Of a stretch of DNA of 64,000 nucleotides, positions 10,541 through 20,847 are shown piece after piece. How positions within the stretch are numbered: the first letter of the stretch is position 1; each line of letters opens with the position of its first letter. Source of the stretch: Macrostomum hystrix. Taxonomy: Eukaryota > Platyhelminthes > Macrostomidae. Location of the stretch: NCBI GenBank assembly GCA_950097015.1, contig CATNEN010000007.1:3348001-3412000 (forward strand). Direction: 5' to 3'. The position numbers and the translations under genes were made by a program. The notes beneath the pieces were generated by a model that worked only from the letters and a program-made list of their open reading frames with translations, did no database searches and was not told the DNA's origin.

Positions 10541-11694
10541 GAGAATCGCAAACGAGTGCTGCTGCTGCTGCTGTTGCTGTCAGTGCTTCTGCTGCCCTCG
10601 CTGATGCTAACATTAAAGCTGCTCTCGGTGCAGAGAAGCTCAGCTGTTGAGGAGCAGCGCAGAGAGCTGGCAGGCGAGTCACGTGACTCGGAGCAGCGCG
10701 CGTGGCTCGTCTGCAAGGAGCGCTCGAACCGCACTGCGGCTGAAAGATTCGGTCGGCTGTTTTCTGAACTGGATGAAATAGTGTACGCGAACCATGCCAA
10801 CCTCTCAGCCGCAGACATGTTTTTGCACATTTGCGATGAAAACATAATAAGAAAAAGTGCCTATCAGCTGTGTCCGACTGTCGCTGTACTGGAATCCAGG
10901 CCACACGAACTGCCGGCAGCACAGATTCAGTACAACTGCCATTGCAAAATGGTCGATACGATCATTAGGAACCAAGTCTATCGGGGCAGGTGCACCCAGG
11001 TGAGCCTGCATTAGGCTCAAATAGCCCCAACGCACTCTACCACCCTAAGCAGCACTGACCTTACTCCAGTCCTTCACACCAGATACAACCTCATTCCAGT
11101 CCTCCACCGCCACAGCCACCTCACTCCAGTCCTTTACACCCGCACCAACTTTACTGGGTCACTCCAGTCCTCCACAGCCTCAGCCATCTCGCTCCAATCG
11201 TCCACCGCACCACCCACCTCACTCCAGTCTTCTACATTCACAGCCATCTCGCTCCAATCGTCCACCGCACCACCCACCTCACTCCAGTCCTCTACATTCA
11301 CAGCCATCTCGCTCCAATTGTCCACCGCACCACCCACCTCACTCCAGTCCTCCACAGCCTCAGCCATCTCGCTCCAATCGTCCACCGCACCACCCACCTC
11401 ACTCCAGTCTTCTACATTCACAGCCATCTCGCTCCAATCGTCCACCGCACCACCCACCTCACTCCAGTCCTCTACATTCACAGCCATCTCGCTCCACTCG
11501 TCCACCGCAGCACCCACCTCACTCCAGTCCTCTTACTCCGCCGCCCGCAGGAAACCCAGCTGGTCAGAGTCGTCCGCCTTCACGCTGATTCAAATATGCA
11601 AAACAGGTGTCCTGCAGGCACCTCTGCATTCGTCGGCGAGTGGGTACAGATTTCGGTCAACAAGAGTTGCACTTTTAGCACATTCCATCCCTAG
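10541..11694 (+). CDS. Putative extracellular cysteine-rich protein, tentatively IL-17-like (2 exons)
   Basis: Exons 10541-10999 and 11551-11694 (stop TAG) join in phase 0 by GT-AG and give 200 residues. An upstream exon with the start codon is probably missing, since 10541 follows a CAG acceptor. The sequence begins with a basic stretch (ENRKR) and a long Leu-rich hydrophobic helix, like an uncleaved signal anchor or signal peptide. The remainder has three N-glycosylation sequons (NRT, NLS, NKS) and eight cysteines. The last part (YNCHC, then QLVRVVRLH, NRCPAG, VQISVNKSCTF) resembles the order of strands and cysteines of IL-17 cystine-knot cytokines. A Spaetzle/trunk-type knot is an alternative. 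Family assignment is inference; the gene structure is firmer than the family. Confidence 0.5.
11120..11540. repeat. 60-bp minisatellite filling the intron of the cysteine-rich gene
   Basis: About 7 copies containing CAGCCATCTCGCTCCAATCG and CACTCCAGTCCTC. Because 60 is divisible by 3, frames stay open on both strands; these are not genes. The array runs up to the splice acceptor at 11550. Confidence 0.93.
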
Positions 11695-12235
11695 CTTGAT
11701 CTAAAGAAATTGAACCTCTGCAAGCAAACTTATCAGCCAAGCCCAATTTTTATTTCTACGCTCGTAATATATAACTAATATAAATAATATAGAACACAAG
11801 TTCATTTCGTCATAATTTTAAATTTTTATATATTCACTAAAGTTTCTACTTTTAGTAAGAAATAAACTAGAAAATTATGCGTAAGTATTTTTGAGCAAAG
11901 CACAGAGCTATCCGCATCCTTCAAGTGGCCTCGTGTGGCAATGGCTGGTCCCACTCAGACCTGTCAGTCACGACTGTTTGAGAAAGCCAGAAGTAGCTCT
12001 TCATTCAGCACGCAGAAAAATTTTGGCTTCTTGAATTTTCTGGAGCTGGAAAGTCGAAATTTCAAGTGCGACTAGATATTTCCTGTCGAGTGAAAGAAGT
12101 GAACAAAACTTAGCCTCTGGGTTGTATTTTTTAGCTTAGAAAACATTTCGTGGTGCTCATTGCAAGGCCATTCCAAGATTTTGATAAATCTGAGCAGAAA
12201 GACAATTTTGGAACTTTATGAGATTGAAATACGAG
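11695..12235. other. AT-rich spacer between convergent genes
   Basis: Lies 3' of the cysteine-rich gene. It contains a CTACGCTCGTA motif near 11756 and its reverse complement near 12231. Otherwise I see nothing. Confidence 0.6.
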
Positions 12236-13455
12236 CGTAGCCTCGTGCAGGGAGAAGGGTGAGAGTGGAAGATAGACGAGAGAGAGAAGGGTGAGAGTGC
12301 AGAAGATAGACGAGAGAGAGAGAAGGGTGAGAGTGGAAGATAGACGAGAGAGAGAAGGGTGAGAGTGCAGAAGATAGACGAGAGAGAGAGAAGGGTGAGA
12401 GTGGAAGATAGACGAGAGAGAGAGAAGGGTGAGAGTGGAAGATAGACGAGAGAGAGAAGGGTGAGAGTGCAGAAGATAGACGAGAGAGAGAGAAGGGTGA
12501 GAGTGGAAGATAGACGAGAGAGAGAAGGGTGAGAGTGCAGAAGATAGACGAGAGAGAGAGAAGGGTGAGAGTGGAAGATAGACGAGAGAGAGAAGGGTGA
12601 GAGTGGAAGATAGACGAGAGAGAGAGAAGGGTGAGAGTGGAAGATAGACGAGAGAGAGAGAAGAGTGAGAGTGGAAGATAGACGAGAGAGAGAAGGGTGA
12701 GAGTGGAAGATAGCTTAGAGAGAAAAGGGTGAGAGTGGAAGATAGAAGAGAGAGAGAAGGATGAGAGTGGAAGATAGATGAGAGAGAGAAGGGTGAGAGT
12801 GGAAGATAGATAAGAGAGAGAAAAGGGTGAGAGTGAAATATAGATATGAGAAAGAAAAGGGTGAGAGTGGAAGATAGACGGGAGGGTGAGAGTGGAAGGT
12901 AGATGAGAGAGAGAAGGGTGAGAGTGGAAGATAGCTTAGAGAGAGAGAGAAGGGTGAGAGTGGAAGATAGATAAGAGAGAGAGAAGGGTGAGAGTGGAAG
13001 ATAGATAAGAGAGAGAAAAGGGTGAGAGTGAAATATAGATATGAGAAAGAAAAGGGTGAGAGTGGAAGATAGATGTGAGAGAGAAGGGTGAGAGTGGAAG
13101 ATAGATGTGAGAGAGAAGGGTGAGAGTGGAAGATAGATGTGAGAGAGAAGGGTGAGAGTGGAAGATAGACGGGAGGGTGAGAGTGGAAGATAGATGGGAG
13201 AGAGAAGGGTGAGAGTGGAAGATAGACGGAAGAGAAAAGGGTGAGAGTGGAAGATAGATAAGAGAGAGAAAAGGGTGAGAGTGGAAGATAGATAAGAGAA
13301 AGAAAAGGGTGAGAGTGGAAGATAGATGGGAGAGAGAAGGGTGAGAGTGGAAGATAGACGGGAGAGAAAAGGGTGAGAGTGGAATATAGATATGAGAAAG
13401 AAAAGATTGAGAGTGGAAGATAGACGGGAGAGAGAGAAGGGTGAGAGTAAGATGC
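12236..13455. repeat. About 30-bp purine-rich minisatellite
   Basis: About 40 units built from AGAGAGAAGGGTGAGAGTGG plus AAGATAGACG and variants. It lies downstream of the kinase gene, followed by 330 bp of AT-rich spacer with no gene seen. Confidence 0.95.
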
Positions 13456-13784
13456 AGGGACACTAAAGCTGAGATGGTCGAGCAGACAAGGCATAAAATG
13501 GGATTGAATCTAAGTTCTCAAACGAACCTCCCGCAGTGAAAAACAGCTCACATTTCGTTGCGACGAAATATTGCGACAAAACAGAACTTTTTACAACAAC
13601 AAAAGCGAGAAGCTAAATTTAAGAAAGGCAGCAAGCAAAACAGAACAAGAAAAGTAAATTTCTTACAAAAGTGACGCGGGCAGAGCAAAGTTAAGGCGCT
13701 TATAAAATACTCGTACGACGTAAACTAAATTTCTTAGAATTCTACGAAATTCAAACGAAGGAAATACCACCGTATATTGCTGAA

Positions 13785-13933
13785 ACATTGCTGACACATT
13801 GCTAAAACAGTGCTCAAACTGTGCTCAAGCAGTGCTCAAACTGTGCTCAAACAGTGCTCTAACATTTCTTAAAGACTGTTTAAATATTGCTCAAACATGA
13901 CTTCAAGAGTCCTCAAAGAGTGCTCAAACAGTG
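13785..13933. repeat. Short degenerate repeat next to the kinase stop codon
   Basis: Copies of ACAGTGCTCAAA at roughly 12-bp intervals reach the kinase stop at 13935, so they would form the start of its 3' UTR. Confidence 0.75.
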
Positions 13934-13934
13934 C

Positions 13935-15420
13935 TCAAGCCGGCTTGGGTTTGTTCATTTTGCGCATCAGTTCAAGGATGCTGCCGGGGCCGCAGTCAGA
14001 TTCAGCTAGGCTGGCGCCCCGACACCAGGCCGACTCCATGAACTCGGCGGCGGAACAGCGATCCACCTGAGCATAGGGTGAGCGGATTGGGGATGATAGA
14101 AAGCTGGGGAGAGGGAATCCCAATGCCACAGACTCAAGAATCCCATTAACTAAGAATCAAGATTCAAGCAACGCAACCTCACACTAAATAATCTCATAAT
14201 CCCACTCTCAAGAATCCCATTTCCAAAACTCAAGAATCAAAAACCACACACTCAAAATCCCAAAACCCCACACTCTATAATCCCAAAACCCCACACTCAA
14301 TAATACCAAAACCCCACACTCAAGAATCCCATTTCCCAAACTCAAGAATAAAAAAACCACACACTCAAGAATCCCATTTCCCAAACTCAAGAATAAAAAA
14401 ACCACACACTCAATAATACCAAAAGCCCACACTCAAGAATCCCAAAACCCCACACTCAAGAATCCCAAAACCCCACACTCAAAATCCCAAAACTCCACAC
14501 TCTATAATGCCAAAACCCCACACTCAATAATACCAAAACCCCACACGCAAGAATCCCAAAACCCCACACTCAAAATCCCAAAACTCCACACTCTATAATG
14601 CCAAAACCCCACACTCAATAATACCAAAACCCCACACGCAAGAATCCCAAAACCCCACACTCAATAATCCCAAAACCCCACACTCAAGAATCCCATTTCC
14701 CAAACTCAAGAATAAAAAAACCACACACTCAATAATACCAAAAGCCCACACTCAAGAATCCCAAAACCCCACACTCTATAATCCCAAAACCCCACACTCT
14801 ATAATCCCAAAACCCCACACTCAATAATCCCAAAACCACACACTCTATAATCCCAAAACCACACATTCAAGAATCCCAAAACCCCACACTCTATAATCCC
14901 AAAACCCCACACTCTATAATCCCAAAACCACACATTCAAGAATCCCAAAACCTCACACTGAAGAATCCCATTACCCGAAACGTATCAATCCCTTAAAACC
15001 GCACTCCAGAATCCCCAACCGCCCACCTGGCAGGCCTGCAGCAGTCGGTGAAGGCAGTCGCGGCATTCCCTGCTGAGCCGCAGGCAGATCTTGCAGTTGG
15101 CGCAGGCCTCGGCATAGCTGAAGCTGCGAATCGCGTCAGCGAGGTCTGCCGACTCTGAATAGGGGCAGCGGCCGTGGAGCATGCTGTAAGCAATGATCCC
15201 TAGCGCCCAGACATCGCACTTGTAATTGTAGCTGCTACCGTTGACTATCTCTGGGGCCTGGTAGACAGGGGTGCCGACATTGTCTACTAGTGAGTGCTCG
15301 ATGCACCTGAGCTCGATTGACAGGCCGAAATCGGTGAGCTTCACTGAGTAGGGACACGATACTGCCAGATCCTCTTCTGCGAGACTGCGATAACTCTGGA
15401 CCCGTCTGGCTTGTCGATGC

Positions 15421-15456
<36 letters not shown>

Positions 15457-17891
15457 GGTCGCTCATTTTCATGACGAGTTCTAAGCAGGCAGTTCTGCAG
15501 CTTCAGATCCCGATGGACGATGCGGCATTTGTGAAGAAAAGTCAACGCATTGCCAACCTGATTAAAATAACAAATTCAGTAGATGAGGGGTCTGCGTGAG
15601 TTCAGCTAGGGGGCTGATTGAGTACAGTAGGGATCCGGTTGAGTAGAGTGGGATCTGCATGAGAACAGTTGGGATTTGATTGAATACAGTTGGGATCTGA
15701 TTGAGTACAGTTGTGATCTGATTGAGTACAGTGGGGATAAGATTGAGAGGAGTGGGATTTTAATGAGTAGAGTGGGATCTGAATGAGTAGATTGGGATCT
15801 GAATGGGTAGATTGGGATCTGAATGAGTAGATTGGGATCTGAATGAGTAGAGTGGGATCTGAATGAGTAGATTGGGATCTGAATGAGTAGATTAGGATCT
15901 GAATGAGTAGAGTGGGATCTGAATGAGTAGATTGGGATCTGAATGAGTAGATTGGGATCTGAATGAGTAGAGTCGGATCTGAATGAGTAGATTGGGATCT
16001 GAATGAGTAGATTGGGATCTGAATGAGTAGAGTCGGATCTGAATGAGTAGATTGGGATCTGAATGAGTAGAGTCGGATCTGAATGAGTAGATTGGGATCT
16101 GAATTAGTAGAGTCGGATCTGAATGAGTAGATTGGGATCTGAATGAGTAGAGTCGGATCTGAATGAGTAGAGTGGGATCTGAATGAGTAGATTGGGATCT
16201 GAATGAGTAGAGTCGGATCTGAATGAGTAGATTGGGATCTGAATGAGTAGAGTCGGATCTGAATGAGTAGATTGGGATCTGAATGAGTAGAGTCGGATCT
16301 GAATGAGTAGAGTGGGATCTGAATGAGTAGATTGGGATCTGAATGAGTAGAGTCGGATCTGAATGAGTAGATTGGGATCTGAATGAGTAGAGTCGGATCT
16401 GAATGAGTAGAGTGGGAGGGATCGGATTGAATACCTGTCTGAGGAGACATCTTGCGTCGGTCTCATCAAAGCTGCCACGCCTGTCCAGCTCGTCTCCCAG
16501 GGTGCCAGCGTCGCAGAGCTCCATGAACAGATAGCAATTGTTCTCAGACTCATAAATGATCTCCAGCTGAACAATGTTCTCATGTTGGAATCGTCTCAAA
16601 ACTCGAATTTCATTCTCCCACGACTTGCCGTATGTCGACTTGGTGTCCTTGTTCTTTGCCAGCTGCATTAGGGAAGCGATTTGACAGTCAGTAGATCTTA
16701 CATCTGTCTGTATGACTGTATGTCTGTCTGTCTAAACTTCAAACTTTCCAATGTTGAACACTTTCTCAAGCAAATAGTGAGTAGGAGTGCTTCAAGCATC
16801 TCGCCAAGCTACTCAAGCTGAGCACAGTGACTGCAACTACATCTACTGTACGATTCAGAAAAAAAACTGAGCTTAATTTGGGGTCCAAAAGAGAGCAGGG
16901 TCGTGAGCTCAGGCAAAGCTAACTGGCCATTCTGGGCATTCAAAGCGCAGTTTTTTATTTATTTGAGTGACAGCTAAGCTGCCAAGTGGGCAAAGAATTT
17001 TTTGGCCTTTAAGCTAAATGCAACTGAGTGCAAAGACTTAGCAAAACATCATCCTTTGTATAATACGAGCGTAGCAGTCATTGCAAGCTTTCGAGAGTAG
17101 CTTTCAATAACTAAACTTTGAGCATAATAAACTGCACTTTGAGTAGATTAAACTACAGTTTGAGTAGATTAAACTACAGTTTGAGTGGATTAAACTACAG
17201 TTTGAGTAGATTAAACTACAGTTTGAGTAGATTAAACTACAGTTTGAGTAGATTAAACTACAGTTTGAGTAGATCAAACTACAGTTTGAGTAGATCAAAC
17301 TACAGTTTGAGTAGATCAAACTACAGTTTGAGTAGATCAAACTACAGTTTGAGTAGATCAAACTACAGTTTGAGTAGATCAAACTGCAGTTTGAGTAGAT
17401 TAAACTACAGTTTGAGTAGATCAAACTACACTTTGAGTAGATCAATTGAAACTTTGAGCAGTTGAATCAAAGGTTTGAAAAGCTATCAGTCAGTCAGAAG
17501 CCTGTCAAACCTTTTTCACAGCGAATCGCTCCCCGTCTCGCTTTCGGACCGCCAGCAGCACGTGCCCGAAGGCGCCTTTGCCAAGCGTCTCGCCGAATTC
17601 AAAGTCGGACTCCAGCTGCAGCGAGCTGTCAATCTTGACATAGTCAACACTGAGTACAGTCTGGCGCTGCTGCTGATAATGCTGATGTCGCTGCTGGTGC
17701 TGCTGTTGGCTGGCGTCGTCTGTGGCAGTTGCCGACGAAGTCGACAAGGACCTGCCGTGCGGAGCACCTGGAACAGGTTGAGTGCGGCATTTTGATAATG
17801 CTTTACATCTGCCATCATAAGCGCATTGCTTACCCTTGTCGAGCTGTCGACTGTGATGCATTTGAATAGAATTTGATTGTGAAATTCGCAT
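13935..17891 (-). CDS. STK33: Serine/threonine protein kinase, STK33-like
   Basis: Exons on the minus strand are 17891-17511, 16662-16435, 15557-15027 and 14066-13935, all phase 0, giving up to 423 residues. Visible kinase motifs are the glycine loop GKGAFGHV (near residue 103), ATP lysine FAVKK, a VMELC-like hinge (FMELCDAG), catalytic HRDLKLQN, DFG, GTPVYQAPE and CDVWALG. The N-lobe, the hinge and the C-terminal ILELMRKM segment match STK33-type CAMK-group kinases. Between HRDLKLQN and DFG there is a long insert with 11 glutamines. Positions 17833-17768 can be read as a 66-nt GT-AG intron or as 22 in-frame codons. The start ATG at 17891 is the first in frame, and upstream exons cannot be excluded. 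Three long introns contain minisatellites. Confidence 0.85.
14165..14985. repeat. About 23-bp minisatellite in the last kinase intron
   Basis: Units such as CCCAAAACCCCACACTCAA with AGAATC or TAATC endings. On the gene strand the first recognisable unit begins about 10 nt after the 5' splice site of the exon ending at 15027. Confidence 0.93.
15720..16425. repeat. 20-bp minisatellite in a kinase intron
   Basis: About 35 copies of GGATCTGAATGAGTAGATTG and the AGTC or AGTG variants. Degenerate units start next to the donor at 16434. Confidence 0.95.
17125..17445. repeat. 21-bp self-complementary minisatellite in a kinase intron
   Basis: About 15 copies of AGTAGATTAAACTACAGTTT (the 21st base is G). 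Each unit contains the palindromic core AAACTACAGTTT, so the array can fold into many small hairpins. It begins about 65 nt after the donor at 17510. Confidence 0.94.
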
Positions 17892-19372
17892 CAGCAAGGT
17901 AAAACACTACTTATACAGAGTCTCAGGGCCTACTAGTAACTCAACAGAGCATGCCTGGCTGCCGCCAGAGAGGGTTGCTGGGGTATGGCCTGGGTAGGGT
18001 GTGGAGCCCTTGATTGGGTTGCCACGATGAGGTGGAGGGTAGGTGGTGACGGCTGGCGCTTTCGGAGTCTGGGACGCATAGGAAAATATTGTTCGCGTGG
18101 AGTGTTGGGCGATTGCATTGTTGGGGGGGGGAGCGGCTAGAGGCGGGAGAGGAAAACCCAGAGGGGAAGAGAGTGAGAGACGGGGAGAGAGAAAGGTGAC
18201 TGCCTGGCATTGTTGGTCGAGAAGCTGCAGACAGATTCGTGTCGGATAGATTGACTTGAATATCCAATGCGGCCAAACTGAGAGTACACGCAATACCACC
18301 ACAATGAGCTGCTCTGGGGGAAGGTAAAAGTGCACAGCAGCTCTCCACGGGCTTAAAAGACAGGCCCAAATGTCAATGAAATGTCAACCTACCATGCTTC
18401 CAAACTGGCATTAGCAACGCTGCTGAATTGATTTACAAATATTACTTGCAAATCAATTAATAATTCAACCAATTGAGACGGCGGCCTTGAAAGCCTTAAG
18501 ACTCCAGGTGTTGGGAATTCCGAGTCTGTACGCTTTTATACTCGCCTAGATACTAATATTGTAGACTGCAGCCCAATTCTTATCTGTGAGCACTGGGGCT
18601 GCTCTGAGCGGCTAGTGGCGGGGTGGGTGCCTCACACATTTTCAGCGCACGGTGTGCTCAGAGTCAAATATTTGCTCAGAATAAATGCCGACCGGGTTTA
18701 ACTGCGCAAATCCTTTGCCCGGTATAGGAGAAAATACTCTAGCCTAATGGGTGCGCGATTCTGTGAGCATTTTACGCATTTATCGGCAATAACTGCGAAC
18801 ATTACACTATACACTATAATAAGAGTAAATTCGTTTCAAACCCTATTAATTAACGCAAATCGTTAATTAACGAAGTTAAAAAACTAAAATTTCCCGGTGC
18901 CTAGCACAATCTGCGTGCATTAATTACATGCAATTCTCAGATAACAAGGCAGATATATTCTGCTGACGACCGCGAAACACTGACTATTAGGCTAGTATGT
19001 GGCCTAATCTGAGCTACCGTGCGCTGCACCGAGTCGCTATCTGCGCCACTCTCGGCGGGTGACAAATTAAATTTTAATCCTCAATAATTAAATACTCGGG
19101 TCAGCGAGTTTGGTTGGCACTTTACAAAATAGAAAACAGCAACAGCACACGCCTCAACTCACCGCAGCCGCAAATGCGTGACCTGCCAGACAGTTCCCAA
19201 GACATTCAGCTGGCTACTAGTGCAGTGTTTGTTTATCTAGACTGGCCCTCTTAACTATTATGAGCTTGATTAACTAGGGATTAAAGGAAACCCTAGAGGA
19301 CTAAGAGGGGCTAGTTGAGCTGAGCTGAGCATGCCAACTCTGTGTGTGTGAGAGCGGAGGCCGCAGAGCATT
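17892..19372. other. Kinase upstream region, no supported gene
   Basis: Contains a G-run (near 18121) and AT-rich stretches. It may hold the kinase promoter or a non-coding first exon; nothing specific could be supported. Confidence 0.5.
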
Positions 19373-19579
19373 TTATAGACAGCCAGACAGAGAGAGAGAC
19401 AGAATGAAGAAGTGAGAAGAGAGATGGATGAGAGCAAATACCATTGTGCCGGCCAACGCACAGACCACAGCCAACTCAGCGGGGCGCCGCAGAAGCAGCT
19501 TCCCAAAAGAGGAGCTGATGAATTCCCAGACCCGCTTCAACAGGGACGGGAGCCCGCAGCGGCAGCAGCAATAATTCAA
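19373..19579 (-). CDS. Possible small single-pass membrane protein (68 aa)
   Basis: An ATG-started frame in a local GC-rich island has a cysteine-rich start (MNYCCCRCG), an amphipathic middle and a hydrophobic segment (AVVCALAGTMVFALI). The last third is low complexity (SLSLSG). It has no recognised family, so chance is a real alternative; the GC island is the main support. Confidence 0.2.
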   Translation of the reverse strand: MNYCCCRCGLPSLLKRVWEFISSSFGKLLLRRPAELAVVCALAGTMVFALIHLSSHFFILSLSLSGCL

Positions 19580-19645
19580 ACTGCTCAGTTAATGCTCAAA
19601 AAAATGTATTTTATGAGTTTCAAAAGCTGCAGCAAGCTTGAGTAG

Positions 19646-20399
19646 CTAGCCATTTCACCAGACAGCGGAGTACAGTTTCATAGCCTCTTATTAAAACCGC
19701 AGTGACGGTACATTTGACCTTTGTACTACAGTAGAGCTGTGAGACGGCTTTGTCTTACAATCCTACAAGTGTGTGTCTGAGCTGCAACAGGTCTATCTGC
19801 CTTGTAATACAAAATAATGATGCCAATTAGCACTAAGGTGCTTTGAATCTACAAGCTGCGAGGCTGTGGGTATAACAAAAACAATTGCGCATAGCTTTCT
19901 ACTGATGTAATTTAACAAATGCATTACCAACGATTGAGTTAATAAACTAAATAATACAATAAAAACTAACTATTTGTATTTCAATTGGTGACTAAGACAA
20001 TGCGTAAATGGGATCATATTCAGTAACAAACGTTCAAGACAAAAACAGATGAAACAGCATTGCTTAAGTTCTGTATATTTCTGTAAAAGCTTGTCACATA
20101 GTTAATAGAATGTGAATAGCCAGAAAAACAAATGCAACATTTCCTTATTCTCAAAAAGTTGATAGTTTTAGGAACAAAGTCGCGAAGGCCAATAAAAGCA
20201 GAAATCAGCACAACCGTCTGATCGAATCTTTTTAAAGAAATTGACTGGCTTCATGAAACTATTTTTTAAAACTAAAAACAACATTTTAAAAGGCAAAGTT
20301 AGGATAAATTTCGGGATCAAAATCAAAAGCATTACTTCCAGATCAGAACTAACACGCGGATGCCACTCCTACGATTCATGATAAAATCCTGGGAACTAG
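19646..20399. other. AT-rich spacer downstream of URB1
   Basis: No gene, RNA or clear repeat could be supported apart from the array that follows. Confidence 0.5.
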
Positions 20400-20735
20400 G
20401 ATCCAGATTACCGAATTCTGGATAAAGACTCTGGAGCTAAGGATAAAGATCCTGGGATTCAGGATAAAGATCATTGGATTCGGGATAAAGATCATTGGAT
20501 TCGGGATAAAGATCATTGGATTCGGGATAAAGATCATTGGATTCGGGATAAAGATCATTGGATTCGGGATAAAGATCATTGGATTCGGGATAAAGATCAT
20601 TGGATTCGGGATAAAGATCATTGGATTCGGGATAAAGATCATGGGATTCGGGATAAAGATCACGGGATTCAGGATATAAAGATCAAGGGATTCAGGATAA
20701 AGATCAAGGGATTCAGGATAAAGATCCTGGGAGTC
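20400..20735. repeat. 21-bp minisatellite 3' of URB1
   Basis: About 15 copies of GATTCGGGATAAAGATCATT. Edge copies (GATCCTGG, CAGG) are more divergent than the centre. The MIFIPNP-repeat frame on the minus strand is a by-product. Confidence 0.95.
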
Positions 20736-20847
20736 GAGGAATAACCATATGATTTAGGGACAACTAAATATGTGAAATAGTTAAGGATAGTCGCTACGCT
20801 GACGCGATAGGAAGCCGAATATCTAACGCCTATCTTATCTGCCGCAG

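Noticed and set aside
15602-16668. Long minus-strand frames with SFRSDSTHSDP-type repeats
   Set aside because: Artefact of the 20-bp array in a kinase intron; only 16435-16662 within this stretch is a real exon.
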